A DNA stretch of 64,000 nucleotides from Halobacillus litoralis (GTDB lineage: Bacteria > Bacillota > Bacilli > Bacillales > Halobacillaceae). Position numbers and translations under genes: made by a program. Shown in pieces: positions 43,806 to 51,099 of this stretch. The notes below the pieces were generated by a model. It made no database searches. It was not told the DNA's origin and saw only the letters and a program-made list of their open reading frames with translations. The stretch is from assembly GCF_009856415.1 (NCBI RefSeq), contig NZ_WMEZ01000005.1, forward strand, positions 186,001 to 250,000, in the 5' to 3' direction. Each line of letters opens with the position of its first letter. Within the stretch, counting starts at the first letter, position 1.

Positions 43806-44627
43806 TTATTCCTTCTCGTTTATGGTAATCAGGGCCTGCTTAAGATCTTTGAAGGTCTCCAGTTCCTCAAAATTCATTTCTGATTGGATCGCCGCAATGG
43901 CCATCTCTGTACGAATTCCGGTGAGTACTGTTCTTGTACCCAGCAGTTTAATGGTTTTTGTTAAATTGAACAAGTCATTAATGAAGACCTCATTGAACGT
44001 AGCGATGCCTGAAAAGTCAATAAATAAAAGTCGCAAGCCATGCTCTTTGACTTTATGTAGCGTGTGATCTTTGACTACATCGAAACGTTCGGTTGAAAAT
44101 TCTCCGACCAATGGAAGAACAGCTTGAAATTCATCAATGAGTACGACAGGGGTAGAGACAGAATTCAAATGCTTCTCCATTTCTTCATGTTCTCTTTCCT
44201 TGGTTTTGTTATAACTGTCTGTTGTCGCTCGAATAGCCGCGTCAAATGCTGAGACTACTTCTTCCGCTACAACGAATCCTTCTTCGATATCAGCCTCCTG
44301 GATCATGTTCGAACTCCTCATGTGCTTCATGAGAGAAAGGCGGAAGACGCTCAACACATCTACGGTCTGTTTCAGAAGGACTCCTTTCGAATAGAGGTAA
44401 TTTTCGGTGTCGTAACCGATGGCAGCTGCATTTGTTTCATCTGGGTGCTGCAAGAGGCTTTTAGCCACGCGGTCGAGAAGTAGACGAAGCATCTCAAAAT
44501 GATAATTCAGATCTTGATCTGTATAGTTGATTTGAAGCTTGTCCAAGGTTTTTGGGAGTAATTCATTCACTAATTTAGTTTGATTGTCATTAAAATATTG
44601 GGCTAAACGTTCATTTAATTGATCCAT
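43806..44627 (-). CDS. RsbR-like protein with C-terminal STAS domain
   Basis: The 273-residue protein has an all-helical N-terminal part (about 1-150, AQYFNDNQTKLVNELLPKTL) like the non-heme-globin sensor half of RsbR paralogs. A STAS domain follows (about 155-273: VSTPVVLIDEFQAVLPLVGE, LLFIDFSGIATFNEVFINDL, LLGTRTVLTGIRTEMAIAAI). RsbR proteins build the stressosome, which releases the RsbT kinase to activate sigma-B. rsbS and rsbT are not adjacent. The ATG has GGAGAACGAT-type spacing. The oxidoreductase gene follows after 12 bases. Confidence 0.84.
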   Translation of the reverse strand: MDQLNERLAQYFNDNQTKLVNELLPKTLDKLQINYTDQDLNYHFEMLRLLLDRVAKSLLQHPDETNAAAIGYDTENYLYSKGVLLKQTVDVLSVFRLSLMKHMRSSNMIQEADIEEGFVVAEEVVSAFDAAIRATTDSYNKTKEREHEEMEKHLNSVSTPVVLIDEFQAVLPLVGEFSTERFDVVKDHTLHKVKEHGLRLLFIDFSGIATFNEVFINDLFNLTKTIKLLGTRTVLTGIRTEMAIAAIQSEMNFEELETFKDLKQALITINEKE

Positions 44628-44748
44628 ATCGTTCTCCTTCCAATAACGTTAGTTTTTCTTATTCCCCATTTTATCTTAGTATAACGATTAATGGGAAATT
44701 TTCATCAGAATTTTCTGTAGTTACAGGAGTTCCATCGAGTGTTTATAT

Positions 44749-44793
44749 CCTGTACCTGGTACCAGAACGGTTGGAGGCAGGACCAGGTACAGG
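44749..44793. repeat. Inverted repeat CCTGTACCTGGT/ACCAGGTACAGG
   Basis: Two 12-base arms at 44749-44760 and 44782-44793, perfect complements, with a 21-base loop. No T run follows. It lies in the 230-base gap between the RsbR-like and VCBS-type genes, where no other feature was seen. Confidence 0.6.
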
Positions 44794-44857
44794 GGAGAGA
44801 AGGGAGGTAACAGAGGTCCAAGAGGATAGACTGTGGAGAGCCAGCTAGTTCTTCTTT

Positions 44858-45607
44858 TTAAGCGTCTGTACTCATTCCTAGGACAGCCACATATTGATTA
44901 TCGAAGAAGGCGACAAATCCATTGCCTTTCCATGACAGCGGCGTTTGCACCAAACCTAATCCATCTGCGTTATACTGGCCGATAATTCGTTGAAAGGCGA
45001 ACAATTCATAAACCCCGTCACCGTCAAAATCGATGGGGTAAAGGGTATTCAACCCAGATACAGAACCCTGAAGCGGTGCTTTTAATGTTCCATCCTTGTT
45101 ATAAATCTCTGATAGGTATTCGGAATCCCTGTTGCTGAGGTCAATGATGAAAGAAAGACCGAGCGTTTTGTTTATGACTTCAACTTTATACTGGTTTTGA
45201 TAATTGACTTCATAATCATATGCTTCATCAAACGTTTCATAGTCGAAGAGGATCTGTGCTTGGTTGTTTAAAAAAGAATACAAATAGTAGTAGCCAAAAC
45301 CACCGCTTCCACCAGAATCCATACTAATCAAGATGTCATCGACGCCGTCACCTATGAAGTCTCCCAGGAAAAGGCGTGGTTGATATCCCGTGTTCGTCTT
45401 TAGTGGCACACTGTAGAAAAGGTTCGATTGGCCATCTTGAATGACCAGAGTGATGTTCGTAATATACGGACTGTCTGGCGATTTTTCGCCGACTAGAAAA
45501 ACCTGGTCTTTGATGAAGTCCCCATTTACATCCCCTTGTGCAAAAGAGAGAATATTCGAGGTTGCCGCGGGCTGTTGCTGCCTGTAAGAATAGGGATACA
45601 TGTACAT
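44858..45607 (-). CDS. FG-GAP/VCBS-like repeat protein with calcium-binding motifs
   Basis: The 249-residue protein starts with a short Tyr/Gln-rich segment (MYMYPYSYRQQQPAATSN). At least three EF-hand-like calcium loops of the VCBS/FG-GAP type follow: GDVNGDFIKDQVFLVG, GDFIGDGVDDILISMD and IDFDGDGVYELFAF. There is no clear signal peptide, which is odd for this surface-protein fold and would fit a spore-surface protein assembled in the mother cell. ATG 45607 is chosen because AAGGTGGCG lies eight bases upstream; the longer frame starts at a GTG inside that site. Confidence 0.72.
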   Translation of the reverse strand: MYMYPYSYRQQQPAATSNILSFAQGDVNGDFIKDQVFLVGEKSPDSPYITNITLVIQDGQSNLFYSVPLKTNTGYQPRLFLGDFIGDGVDDILISMDSGGSGGFGYYYLYSFLNNQAQILFDYETFDEAYDYEVNYQNQYKVEVINKTLGLSFIIDLSNRDSEYLSEIYNKDGTLKAPLQGSVSGLNTLYPIDFDGDGVYELFAFQRIIGQYNADGLGLVQTPLSWKGNGFVAFFDNQYVAVLGMSTDA

Positions 45608-45671
45608 GAAAATCGCCACCTTTTTTCAATACTTTATGCATGATGGGGGAGGCGTGACAGTACAGTACCTA

Positions 45672-45699
45672 ATAAAAAAGAGCCGTATATAACGGCTCT
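45672..45699 (-). terminator. Terminator of the 151-aa hypothetical gene
   Basis: An 8-bp stem AGAGCCGT/ACGGCTCT with six T on the minus strand, just after the stop at 45707. Confidence 0.85.
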
Positions 45700-45706
45700 G
45701 GATTCA

Positions 45707-46162
45707 TTAAAGGCGGCTGAATCCTTCTTGCTCAAGGAAATTGACGGCTTCTTCATAGGAATTGAACGTACCTTCTAACTGCTCTTCAGCATACACGTGA
45801 AAACCATCTTCTTCACGCATAAGAACAAGAGACTGATCATTGTCGTTCAGCCATTCCTCCATCACTGGATTTTTCTCAGCAGGAGAGAGGGACAAAGATT
45901 CAATTGCTTCGCGGATTAATGTGCGGAGTTCATCGGCGCTGATCTCTTTAATATTGACCATCCCTTTGTCGTCCGTAGCATAACCTTCCATTTCACCTGC
46001 ATAAACAAATCCATTGCCATTCGGGTGGAGCCGGTACACAACAATTTTTTTATCATAAACGCTTTCTTCGTAGTGGTAATTCACTCTTCCAAGGGAAATC
46101 TCTTTCTTTTCAAGTTCAGGGAATTCTTCGATGATGTTCAGTTTCTCTTCAAATGTAAGCAT
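45707..46162 (-). CDS. Hypothetical 151-residue protein
   Basis: A soluble, acidic protein with regular secondary-structure spacing: FEEKLNIIEEFPELEKKEIS, a beta-rich middle (KIVVYRLHPNGNGFVYAGEM), and an acidic C-terminus ending FLEQEGFSRL. No signal peptide or known motif. The gene has a good ribosome site (CAGGAGGAGCTT) and its own terminator, so it is very likely real. It resembles conserved Bacillaceae proteins of unknown function; no name can be given. Confidence 0.72.
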   Translation of the reverse strand: MLTFEEKLNIIEEFPELEKKEISLGRVNYHYEESVYDKKIVVYRLHPNGNGFVYAGEMEGYATDDKGMVNIKEISADELRTLIREAIESLSLSPAEKNPVMEEWLNDNDQSLVLMREEDGFHVYAEEQLEGTFNSYEEAVNFLEQEGFSRL

Positions 46163-46223
46163 AAGCTCCTCCTGAAATTTTTTGTAGCCCTAGTATAGCA
46201 CAAGGAGACGACCAAACGCTTTG

Positions 46224-46252
46224 TTGCTTTTTAAGAGGAATCGTGGTATATT
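46224..46252 (+). promoter_or_regulatory. Promoter of a candidate small RNA
   Basis: TTGCTT (46224-46229), a 17-base spacer and TATATT (46247-46252). Transcription would start near 46259 and reach the terminator at 46347-46380. Confidence 0.5.
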
Positions 46253-46258
46253 AATTGG

Positions 46259-46380
46259 GCGATGAGCTGTTTGTGTAAGACGAAGTACATGCTTTTATAA
46301 AGCTAAACGACGAATGTGGTCGTCGGTATATTCGCGACAAAAGTCGAAAGCCTTTCCTCACTGGAGGAAAGGCTTTTTTT
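46259..46380 (+). ncRNA. Candidate orphan small RNA, about 120 nt
   Basis: The stretch lies between the promoter at 46224 and a strong terminator (13-bp stem AAAGCCTTTCCTC/GAGGAAAGGCTTT, seven T). It contains no open frame with a ribosome site. Short hairpins are visible (ACGACG/CGTCGT-like around 46310-46325, and CGACAAAAGTCG at 46334-46345). The terminator can also serve the minus-strand DUF1206 gene at 46389, so the RNA is not proved by it alone. The sequence does not match any known RNA family I recognise. Confidence 0.4.
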
Positions 46381-46388
46381 GATGGGTA

Positions 46389-47237
46389 TTATTTTTTTCC
46401 GAAATTCATACGAGCGTATCGTCCACGGACCACTTGGTAAACACCATATAAGATCAATCCAATGGCAGCAATTCCTAGTAATATTTGGCCGTAGGGCTGC
46501 TGGGCAATTTCAGAAAGTGCTCCGTCCAGACCTTTGGCCTCATCAGGATTTGCGGTCAAGGCGGTTTGAATGAAGAAGAACCCGATCAGCCCGAGTACGA
46601 TTCCTCTTGCGGATAATCCATATTTACCAGATTTTTCTGCTACATTCCTTTTATGGCGGTCCATTTCCGCTGTATTCATCTTTTTCATAAAGCGGCCTGT
46701 ACTACCTTGATAAATCTCATAAATTCCATATCCGATGGTGATAGCCCCAACAATCCCGACAAGCCATTGACCAAAAGGCTGCGACAAGAGTTTAGCTGAA
46801 AGCGTTTGTTCTGAGTTTCCACTGCCGGAACCAGCATTGATGGCGATCTTAATGGCATTGAAAGCCAGGGAACCATAAATTATAGCACCTACAGTATAAC
46901 CGATCCGAGTAATTAACCCTTTCGCATCTGTTCCTTCATTGTTAGGATCCTTGATGACTTTAATTGCGAGCCAGGAGATATAGCCGATCAAACCAATACC
47001 AATGATCCAAAGTAATATCTCTCCAAAAGCAACACCGGCCAGAGAGCGGAACATTCCTGTCGTTCCGGTTGTTTTCCCGCCGACTCCAAGAGCGGCCATC
47101 AGAGTCAACACCCCGATAAGAGCATAAACAATGCCCTTGGCCATGAAACCCATTCTTCCGAACCTTCGCACCCATGGTTTGATTTCTTCGCTTGCTTCTG
47201 AGCGCTTGTTTTTGTTTGCTGTTATCGTAGAAGCCAT
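46389..47237 (-). CDS. DUF1206 membrane protein
   Basis: The 282-residue protein has three DUF1206 repeats. Each has two membrane segments with the repeated start GxGARGIVYxLIG-like pattern: GFMAKGIVYALIGVLTLMAA, ITRIGYTVGAIIYGSLAFNA, KYGLSARGIVLGLIGFFFIQ. Each ends with a GYGIYEIYQG- or LYGVYQVVRG-type helix. Function unknown. The length and the three-fold repeat are normal. The terminator at 46347-46380 may end its transcript. Confidence 0.88.
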   Translation of the reverse strand: MASTITANKNKRSEASEEIKPWVRRFGRMGFMAKGIVYALIGVLTLMAALGVGGKTTGTTGMFRSLAGVAFGEILLWIIGIGLIGYISWLAIKVIKDPNNEGTDAKGLITRIGYTVGAIIYGSLAFNAIKIAINAGSGSGNSEQTLSAKLLSQPFGQWLVGIVGAITIGYGIYEIYQGSTGRFMKKMNTAEMDRHKRNVAEKSGKYGLSARGIVLGLIGFFFIQTALTANPDEAKGLDGALSEIAQQPYGQILLGIAAIGLILYGVYQVVRGRYARMNFGKK

Positions 47238-47310
47238 AGTATCCCTCTCATTTCGCTAGAATAGTTTCTAATGTATTTCCCACAATTGTAGAAAAAGAAA
47301 CGTTCCGTGA

Positions 47311-47347
47311 AAAATATAAATGATATAGAAAAAATATAAATGATATA
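47311..47347 (+). repeat. Direct repeat AAAATATAAATGATATA, two copies
   Basis: Two identical 17-base units (47311-47327 and 47331-47347) in phase at 20 bases. The second overlaps a TATAAT at 47344-47349 that may be the -10 box of the next gene. A bound protein or a recent duplication could explain them. Confidence 0.65.
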
Positions 47348-47374
47348 ATGGAAGGGAAAGAAAGGTGACCGATT

Positions 47375-47605
47375 ATGTACTTAACCATTGAAGAAACAGC
47401 GGCATATCTTGAGCTCCCTGAAGACTATCTCCGGCATTTGATCTTGAATCATAAAATCAAGGCCATTCATGATGGGCAGCAATATCTGATCAATAAAAAT
47501 CAATTCCATAATCATCTGGAACAGATGGAATACTACCGAAAAATGATTCAAGAATATTTGAGTGAACCTATCCCTGAGGATCCGGATGTTAAAGATGAAG
47601 ACTAA
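47375..47605 (+). CDS. Excisionase-fold (MerR-like) DNA-binding protein
   Basis: A 76-residue protein whose first 55 residues form the excisionase/MerR-type winged helix: LTIEETAAYLELPEDYLRHL then ILNHKIKAIHDGQQYLINKN. The tail is acidic (SEPIPEDPDVKDED). Small proteins of this fold occur in phage elements but also as chromosomal regulators; no integrase is nearby, so a free-standing role is likelier. AAAGGTGACCGATT precedes the ATG. A strong terminator follows. Confidence 0.82.
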   Translation: MYLTIEETAAYLELPEDYLRHLILNHKIKAIHDGQQYLINKNQFHNHLEQMEYYRKMIQEYLSEPIPEDPDVKDED

Positions 47606-47610
47606 CGCAT

Positions 47611-47646
47611 AAAACAAGCAGAGCTTTCAGCAGCTCTGCTTGTTTT
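47611..47646 (+). terminator. Terminator after the excisionase-fold gene
   Basis: A 15-bp perfect stem AAAACAAGCAGAGCT/AGCTCTGCTTGTTTT, six bases after the stop codon. Confidence 0.9.
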
Positions 47647-47699
47647 GGAATATAATGGACAGAAAAACATCATGGTTTTCGAATATTATAATTATAAGC

Positions 47700-48080
47700 T
47701 TAACCTCGTGTAGCAATGGCTTCTATTTCAACTTTTGCTCCTTTAGGAAGTTTGCTGACTTCTACAGCTGCGCGAGCGGGATAAGGTTCAGTCAAATAAC
47801 TTGCATACACATCATTGACTACTGCAAAATCATCCATTGAGTCTAAGTAGATGTTCATTTTCACAACATTATTGAAAGAGAGGTCCAACTCTTCGAGAAT
47901 TGCCCGAATGTTTTTCATCACTTGATCTGTTTGTTCTTTAATATCATTAGAGACAAATTCCATGGTCTCGGGATCTAAAGGGATTTGCCCCGAAATGAAA
48001 ATGATATTTCCGAGGTCTGCGGCTTGAGAATATGGACCAATAGCACGCGGTGCTTGATTTGTTGAAACAGCTTTAAACAT
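47700..48080 (-). CDS. ridA: RidA family enamine/imine deaminase (YabJ-like)
   Basis: The 126-residue protein is a RidA/YjgF/YER057c family member with PRAIGPYSQAADLGNIIFIS, GQIPLDPETMEFV, the catalytic-site stretch NNVVKMNIYLDSMDDFAVVN and the closing YPARAAVEVSKLPKGAKVEI-EAIA. The Arg in PARA that binds the substrate carboxylate is present. RidA hydrolyses reactive 2-aminoacrylate from PLP enzymes. ATG 48080 is chosen because AAAGGAGTGACTGAT lies upstream; the 55 extra codons of the longest frame look non-coding. Confidence 0.93.
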   Translation of the reverse strand: MFKAVSTNQAPRAIGPYSQAADLGNIIFISGQIPLDPETMEFVSNDIKEQTDQVMKNIRAILEELDLSFNNVVKMNIYLDSMDDFAVVNDVYASYLTEPYPARAAVEVSKLPKGAKVEIEAIATRG

Positions 48081-48357
48081 ATCAGTCACTCCTTTATGTA
48101 GGTTTCCATTTATCCTATCATGATTTTTATGATAGAGAAATAGAATCATTACCCGGGAAATATCGACAACATATCTAAAAAACTTCGCGAAATTAGTGGA
48201 AAATAGTGAAAAGGACTTATTTCCTAGCGTTTTCATCCGATACAATACGTGTAGCGCGGTTAAATGGGAGGAAACATCAATATTTTTTGAAATTATTTCA
48301 AGATAATAGTTTAGAATAGTTTATTTAGGGTAAGGTACGAGTGAAGGAGATGAAATT

Positions 48358-48525
48358 ATGCCTTATAAAGAACGGTTAGAGAAACAAATAGAAGAATTAA
48401 GAGTGCGTATGTATGAAATTTACAACAATAATCCGACGGATGCTGAACTATTGAGAATTTCACAAGAGTTAGATGATCTGTTGAATCGTTTTAGTGAACA
48501 GAGACAATACCAATGTTCTAATTAA
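48358..48525 (+). CDS. Spo0E-family aspartyl-phosphate phosphatase (small)
   Basis: A 55-residue protein too short for standard ORF calling: MPYKERLEKQIEELRVRMYE, a loop YNNNPTD, then ELLRISQELDDLLNRF and a polar tail. The SQELDxLLNxF motif is the Spo0E signature, in which the conserved Ser-Gln-x-Leu-Asp dephosphorylates Spo0A~P and delays sporulation. AAGGAG lies nine bases before the ATG. It is a single gene in a stretch that otherwise carries a candidate small RNA downstream. Confidence 0.85.
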   Translation: MPYKERLEKQIEELRVRMYEIYNNNPTDAELLRISQELDDLLNRFSEQRQYQCSN

Positions 48526-48557
48526 ATGAGATGAAAAGTACATAGGGCAATATGTGT

Positions 48558-48586
48558 TTGAATGAATACAGCCACTATGGTATCTT
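48558..48586 (+). promoter_or_regulatory. Promoter of a second candidate small RNA
   Basis: TTGAAT (48558-48563), a 17-base spacer and TATCTT (48581-48586). Transcription would start near 48594, at the base of the first stem of the RNA. Confidence 0.55.
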
Positions 48587-48593
48587 AAAATTA

Positions 48594-48700
48594 ATGCCAC
48601 CCTAGCAATCGAAACGACTGCGGGAAACTTAACCATTTCTATAGGGTGGCAGGTTACATAAGAAATATCGACCTCCTGCGAGTTGCGTAGGAGTTTTTTT
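48594..48700 (+). ncRNA. Candidate structured small RNA with its own promoter and terminator
   Basis: A long-range 10-bp stem TGCCACCCTA/TAGGGTGGCA (48595-48604 and 48642-48651) encloses a 37-base loop holding CGAAACG and GCGGGAAACTTAACC. A terminator stem CTCCTGCG/CGTAGGAG and seven T end at 48700. No protein frame fits. The transcript would be about 107 nt. It is not any riboswitch class I recognise and is followed by no gene for 240 bases, so it looks like a free-standing regulatory RNA rather than a leader of cstA. The promoter, closed stem and terminator agree in position. Confidence 0.6.
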
Positions 48701-48713
48701 ATGTTTAATTTTT

Positions 48714-48774
48714 GGTGCCAGGCACGCCTTCTTCTAAATGGGGGACTGGCACCACTTTTGTGAAAAGGTGCCGG
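48714..48774. repeat. GGTGCCAGGCAC-type repeat unit
   Basis: GGTGCCAG (48714-48721) pairs with CTGGCACC (48746-48753), and a third partial copy GGTGCCGG lies at 48768-48774. The GGTGCCAGGCAC motif is a common dispersed intergenic repeat in Bacillaceae (recall). No T run follows, so its role is unclear. Confidence 0.6.
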
Positions 48775-48938
48775 ATTTTTAAAACCATGGAAAGTATAAG
48801 CGACGGTGAATCGTCTTGGAATCGCTTTATTTTTAAGAAAAAAAAGATAAAAATATAAATATTCAGAAAATGGGTTGTGATTCGACAAAATCATCGCTAG
48901 AATACTTCTTACATTCAAATTTGAAAGGAGGCTCAGCG

Positions 48939-50384
48939 ATGATCACATTTATCGCATCTATCGTTTTACTTGTCGTCGGATATCTTTTTTATGCAAAGGT
49001 GGTTGAACGAATTTTTGGGATTAATGATCAAAAAAATACACCTGCCTATGAAAAGAACGATGGCTTTGACTATGTGCCGATGAGCTGGTGGAAAGCGAGT
49101 CTTATCCAGCTATTAAATATCGCTGGGCTTGGACCTATATTCGGAGCAGTGATGGGAGCGTTATACGGCCCCGTGGCATTTATCTGGATCGTTGTTGGCT
49201 CCATTTTCGCAGGAGCTGTTCATGATTACTTCTCAGGGATGCTTTCCCTTCGTCATGACGGCGCCCAATACCCGACACTTGTAGGGAAATACTTAGGCCG
49301 TCCGGCCCGGTCTGTGATCAATCTTTTATCTATTGGCCTTATGATTTTAGTAGCCGCAGCCTTTACTGCCGGTCCGGCTCAATTGATGGCAGAAATAACG
49401 CCACTAGGATTTTTTACGTCTGTTTTAATCATTTTTGCTTATTTTCTTATTGCGACGCTTCTACCCATCAACAAAATTATTGGAAAAGTGTACCCGATAT
49501 TCGGAGCCATTTTAATTTTCATGGCTGTATCAATCGGGGTAGGGATGTTTTTCTTCGACCACCCTATTCCAAACTTAACAGTCAGCAATCTTCATCCAGA
49601 TGAATTACCGATCTGGCCGATGCTGATGGTGACAATTTCGTGTGGAGCTATATCTGGTTTCCACAGTACTCAAAGCCCAATCCTTGCTCGTACGTTGAAA
49701 AAAGAGAGTGAAGGAAGAAAAGTGTTCTATGGCGCGATGATAGCAGAAGGTATTATTGCCTTGATCTGGGCAGCTGCCGGCATGACCTTCTTCGGTAACA
49801 CAGGTGGTCTGCAAACAGCGTTAGCAGAAGGAGGACCAGCAGGAGTCATTAATGAAATCAGCAGTACCACACTTGGTACGCTAGGTGGAATCCTTGCCGT
49901 TCTCGGTGTCATTATCCTTCCAATTACTACAGGAGACACTGCGCTGCGATCGTCACGTATGATGCTCGTTGATTTCGCTCGTCAGGTTAGTAAAAAGAAA
50001 TTCGAAGGAAAATGGACACCGCTACTATTTGCGATCCCTGTTACGATTCCTACGTTCCTATTAACGCAAATGGATTACAGTTTTCTTTGGAGATATGTAG
50101 GATGGTCAAACCAGGTGGTAGCGACAGTCATGCTTTGGACAGGAGCGATGTACTTGTTGAAAAATCACAAGTTCCACTGGATCTGCAGTGTTCCCGCCCT
50201 GTTCATGACAGCTGTAGTAAGTTCCTATATTTTCTACGCTCCTGAAGGGTTTGGACTGGAGTATTCTACATCCATGATTTTAGGATCCATCATCTGGCTT
50301 GTCGTCGTAACATGGTTCGTGTGGCAAGTGATCAAACAGAAAGTGAGAAAAGAAGATACGGTCATCACCTCAAAAGCAGGATAA
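48939..50384 (+). CDS. cstA: Carbon starvation protein CstA family, peptide/pyruvate transporter
   Basis: A 481-residue membrane protein with about 13-15 segments. It matches CstA in FYAKVVERIFGI, YVPMSWWKASLIQLLNIAGL, HDYFSGMLSLRHDGAQYP, GFHSTQSPILARTLKKESEG and DTALRSSRMMLVDFA. Family members import peptides or pyruvate in starvation. It is shorter than E. coli CstA (701), like the compact Gram-positive versions. ATG 48939 is fixed by AAAGGAGGC upstream; the longer frame's 23 extra codons lack a ribosome site. A strong terminator follows. Confidence 0.88.
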   Translation: MITFIASIVLLVVGYLFYAKVVERIFGINDQKNTPAYEKNDGFDYVPMSWWKASLIQLLNIAGLGPIFGAVMGALYGPVAFIWIVVGSIFAGAVHDYFSGMLSLRHDGAQYPTLVGKYLGRPARSVINLLSIGLMILVAAAFTAGPAQLMAEITPLGFFTSVLIIFAYFLIATLLPINKIIGKVYPIFGAILIFMAVSIGVGMFFFDHPIPNLTVSNLHPDELPIWPMLMVTISCGAISGFHSTQSPILARTLKKESEGRKVFYGAMIAEGIIALIWAAAGMTFFGNTGGLQTALAEGGPAGVINEISSTTLGTLGGILAVLGVIILPITTGDTALRSSRMMLVDFARQVSKKKFEGKWTPLLFAIPVTIPTFLLTQMDYSFLWRYVGWSNQVVATVMLWTGAMYLLKNHKFHWICSVPALFMTAVVSSYIFYAPEGFGLEYSTSMILGSIIWLVVVTWFVWQVIKQKVRKEDTVITSKAG

Positions 50385-50387
50385 TCT

Positions 50388-50421
50388 AAAAGCCGCTTAG
50401 CATTGGAGCTAAGCGGCTTTT
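50388..50421 (+). terminator. Terminator after cstA
   Basis: A 14-bp perfect stem AAAAGCCGCTTAGC/GCTAAGCGGCTTTT, four bases after the stop codon. Confidence 0.9.
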
Positions 50422-50448
50422 ATTATTTTACCTTTTATTAAAGATAAT

Positions 50449-50991
50449 GGCAGGATTGTTGAAAACTTGATTTCGAGGTGTTTCGGGGTTCGTTGCTGGG
50501 GATGAGCGTCAGGGGTAGCTGGGAATCTACTCGCTTTCCTGTGGGGGAGCGCCGAGCTTCCTCGGACTACGTCCTGCGGGATCTCGCCTATCTCCTTCTC
50601 CCACGGGAGTCTCCCAGCTTCCCGACCACCCCATTTGAAGTAGGTGAGAAACGAACTCCTATCCCTAGGGAGACTGTCTTCCACTATCTTGGTATTATAT
50701 GCATAAAACGCTCTATAGCAAGCTTTACGCACCCAAAATAGCCACCGTTGCAGTCATTTTTTTGTTTTCACTGGGAAAAAAGCTGCTTATTCTAAATGTG
50801 GTTTCGAGATACTTATATGGTAAAGGGGCGGAGGGAAACGGTGAGACTCCTATGGGACGTGTGGGACAGGTGAGACCCCGGAAGGCGTAGCCTGAGGAGG
50901 CTCACCGCCCGCCCCATGGAAAGCGAACGGTTTCCCGGAGCCCCTAAACTCCAACAGACATATCGAAACTGAGTCTTTAAGAATAGGGAGC
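50449..50991 (+). mobile_element. MITE-like composite repeat, copy 1
   Basis: A 543-base non-coding element between cstA and the ATP-grasp gene. The left half (to about 50685) is a long imperfect hairpin containing CTTTCCTGTGGGGGAGCGCC. The right half (from about 50806) is a related hairpin running the other way (GGTGAGACCCC ... GAGGAGGCTCACC). A spacer of about 110 bases with CGCTCTATAGCAAGCTTTACG joins them. The ends are inverted repeats (GATTTCGAG ... TCGAAACTGAG). The sequence matches copies 2 and 3 throughout. No transposase is encoded. Confidence 0.75.
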
Positions 50992-51099
50992 GTTTGTGGG
51001 GATTGGTATTTACTTGTAATGAGCTTATTCCTAGTAACCTTATCGGTTTTTTATGATATGATGATAAGTAACAACTAGAAATGGAAAGGAGTCGGTTCG

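Noticed and set aside
47375-47605. The excisionase-fold gene as evidence of a prophage or integrative element
   Set aside because: No integrase, phage structural gene or attachment-site repeat was found nearby.
50409-50732. Long open frames inside the composite repeat copies (also near 53316-53636, 53672-53908, 60911-61400)
   Set aside because: They exist in several frames of the same GC-rich palindromes, have no ribosome site or usable start, and are not kept in frame between copies except where DNA identity forces it.
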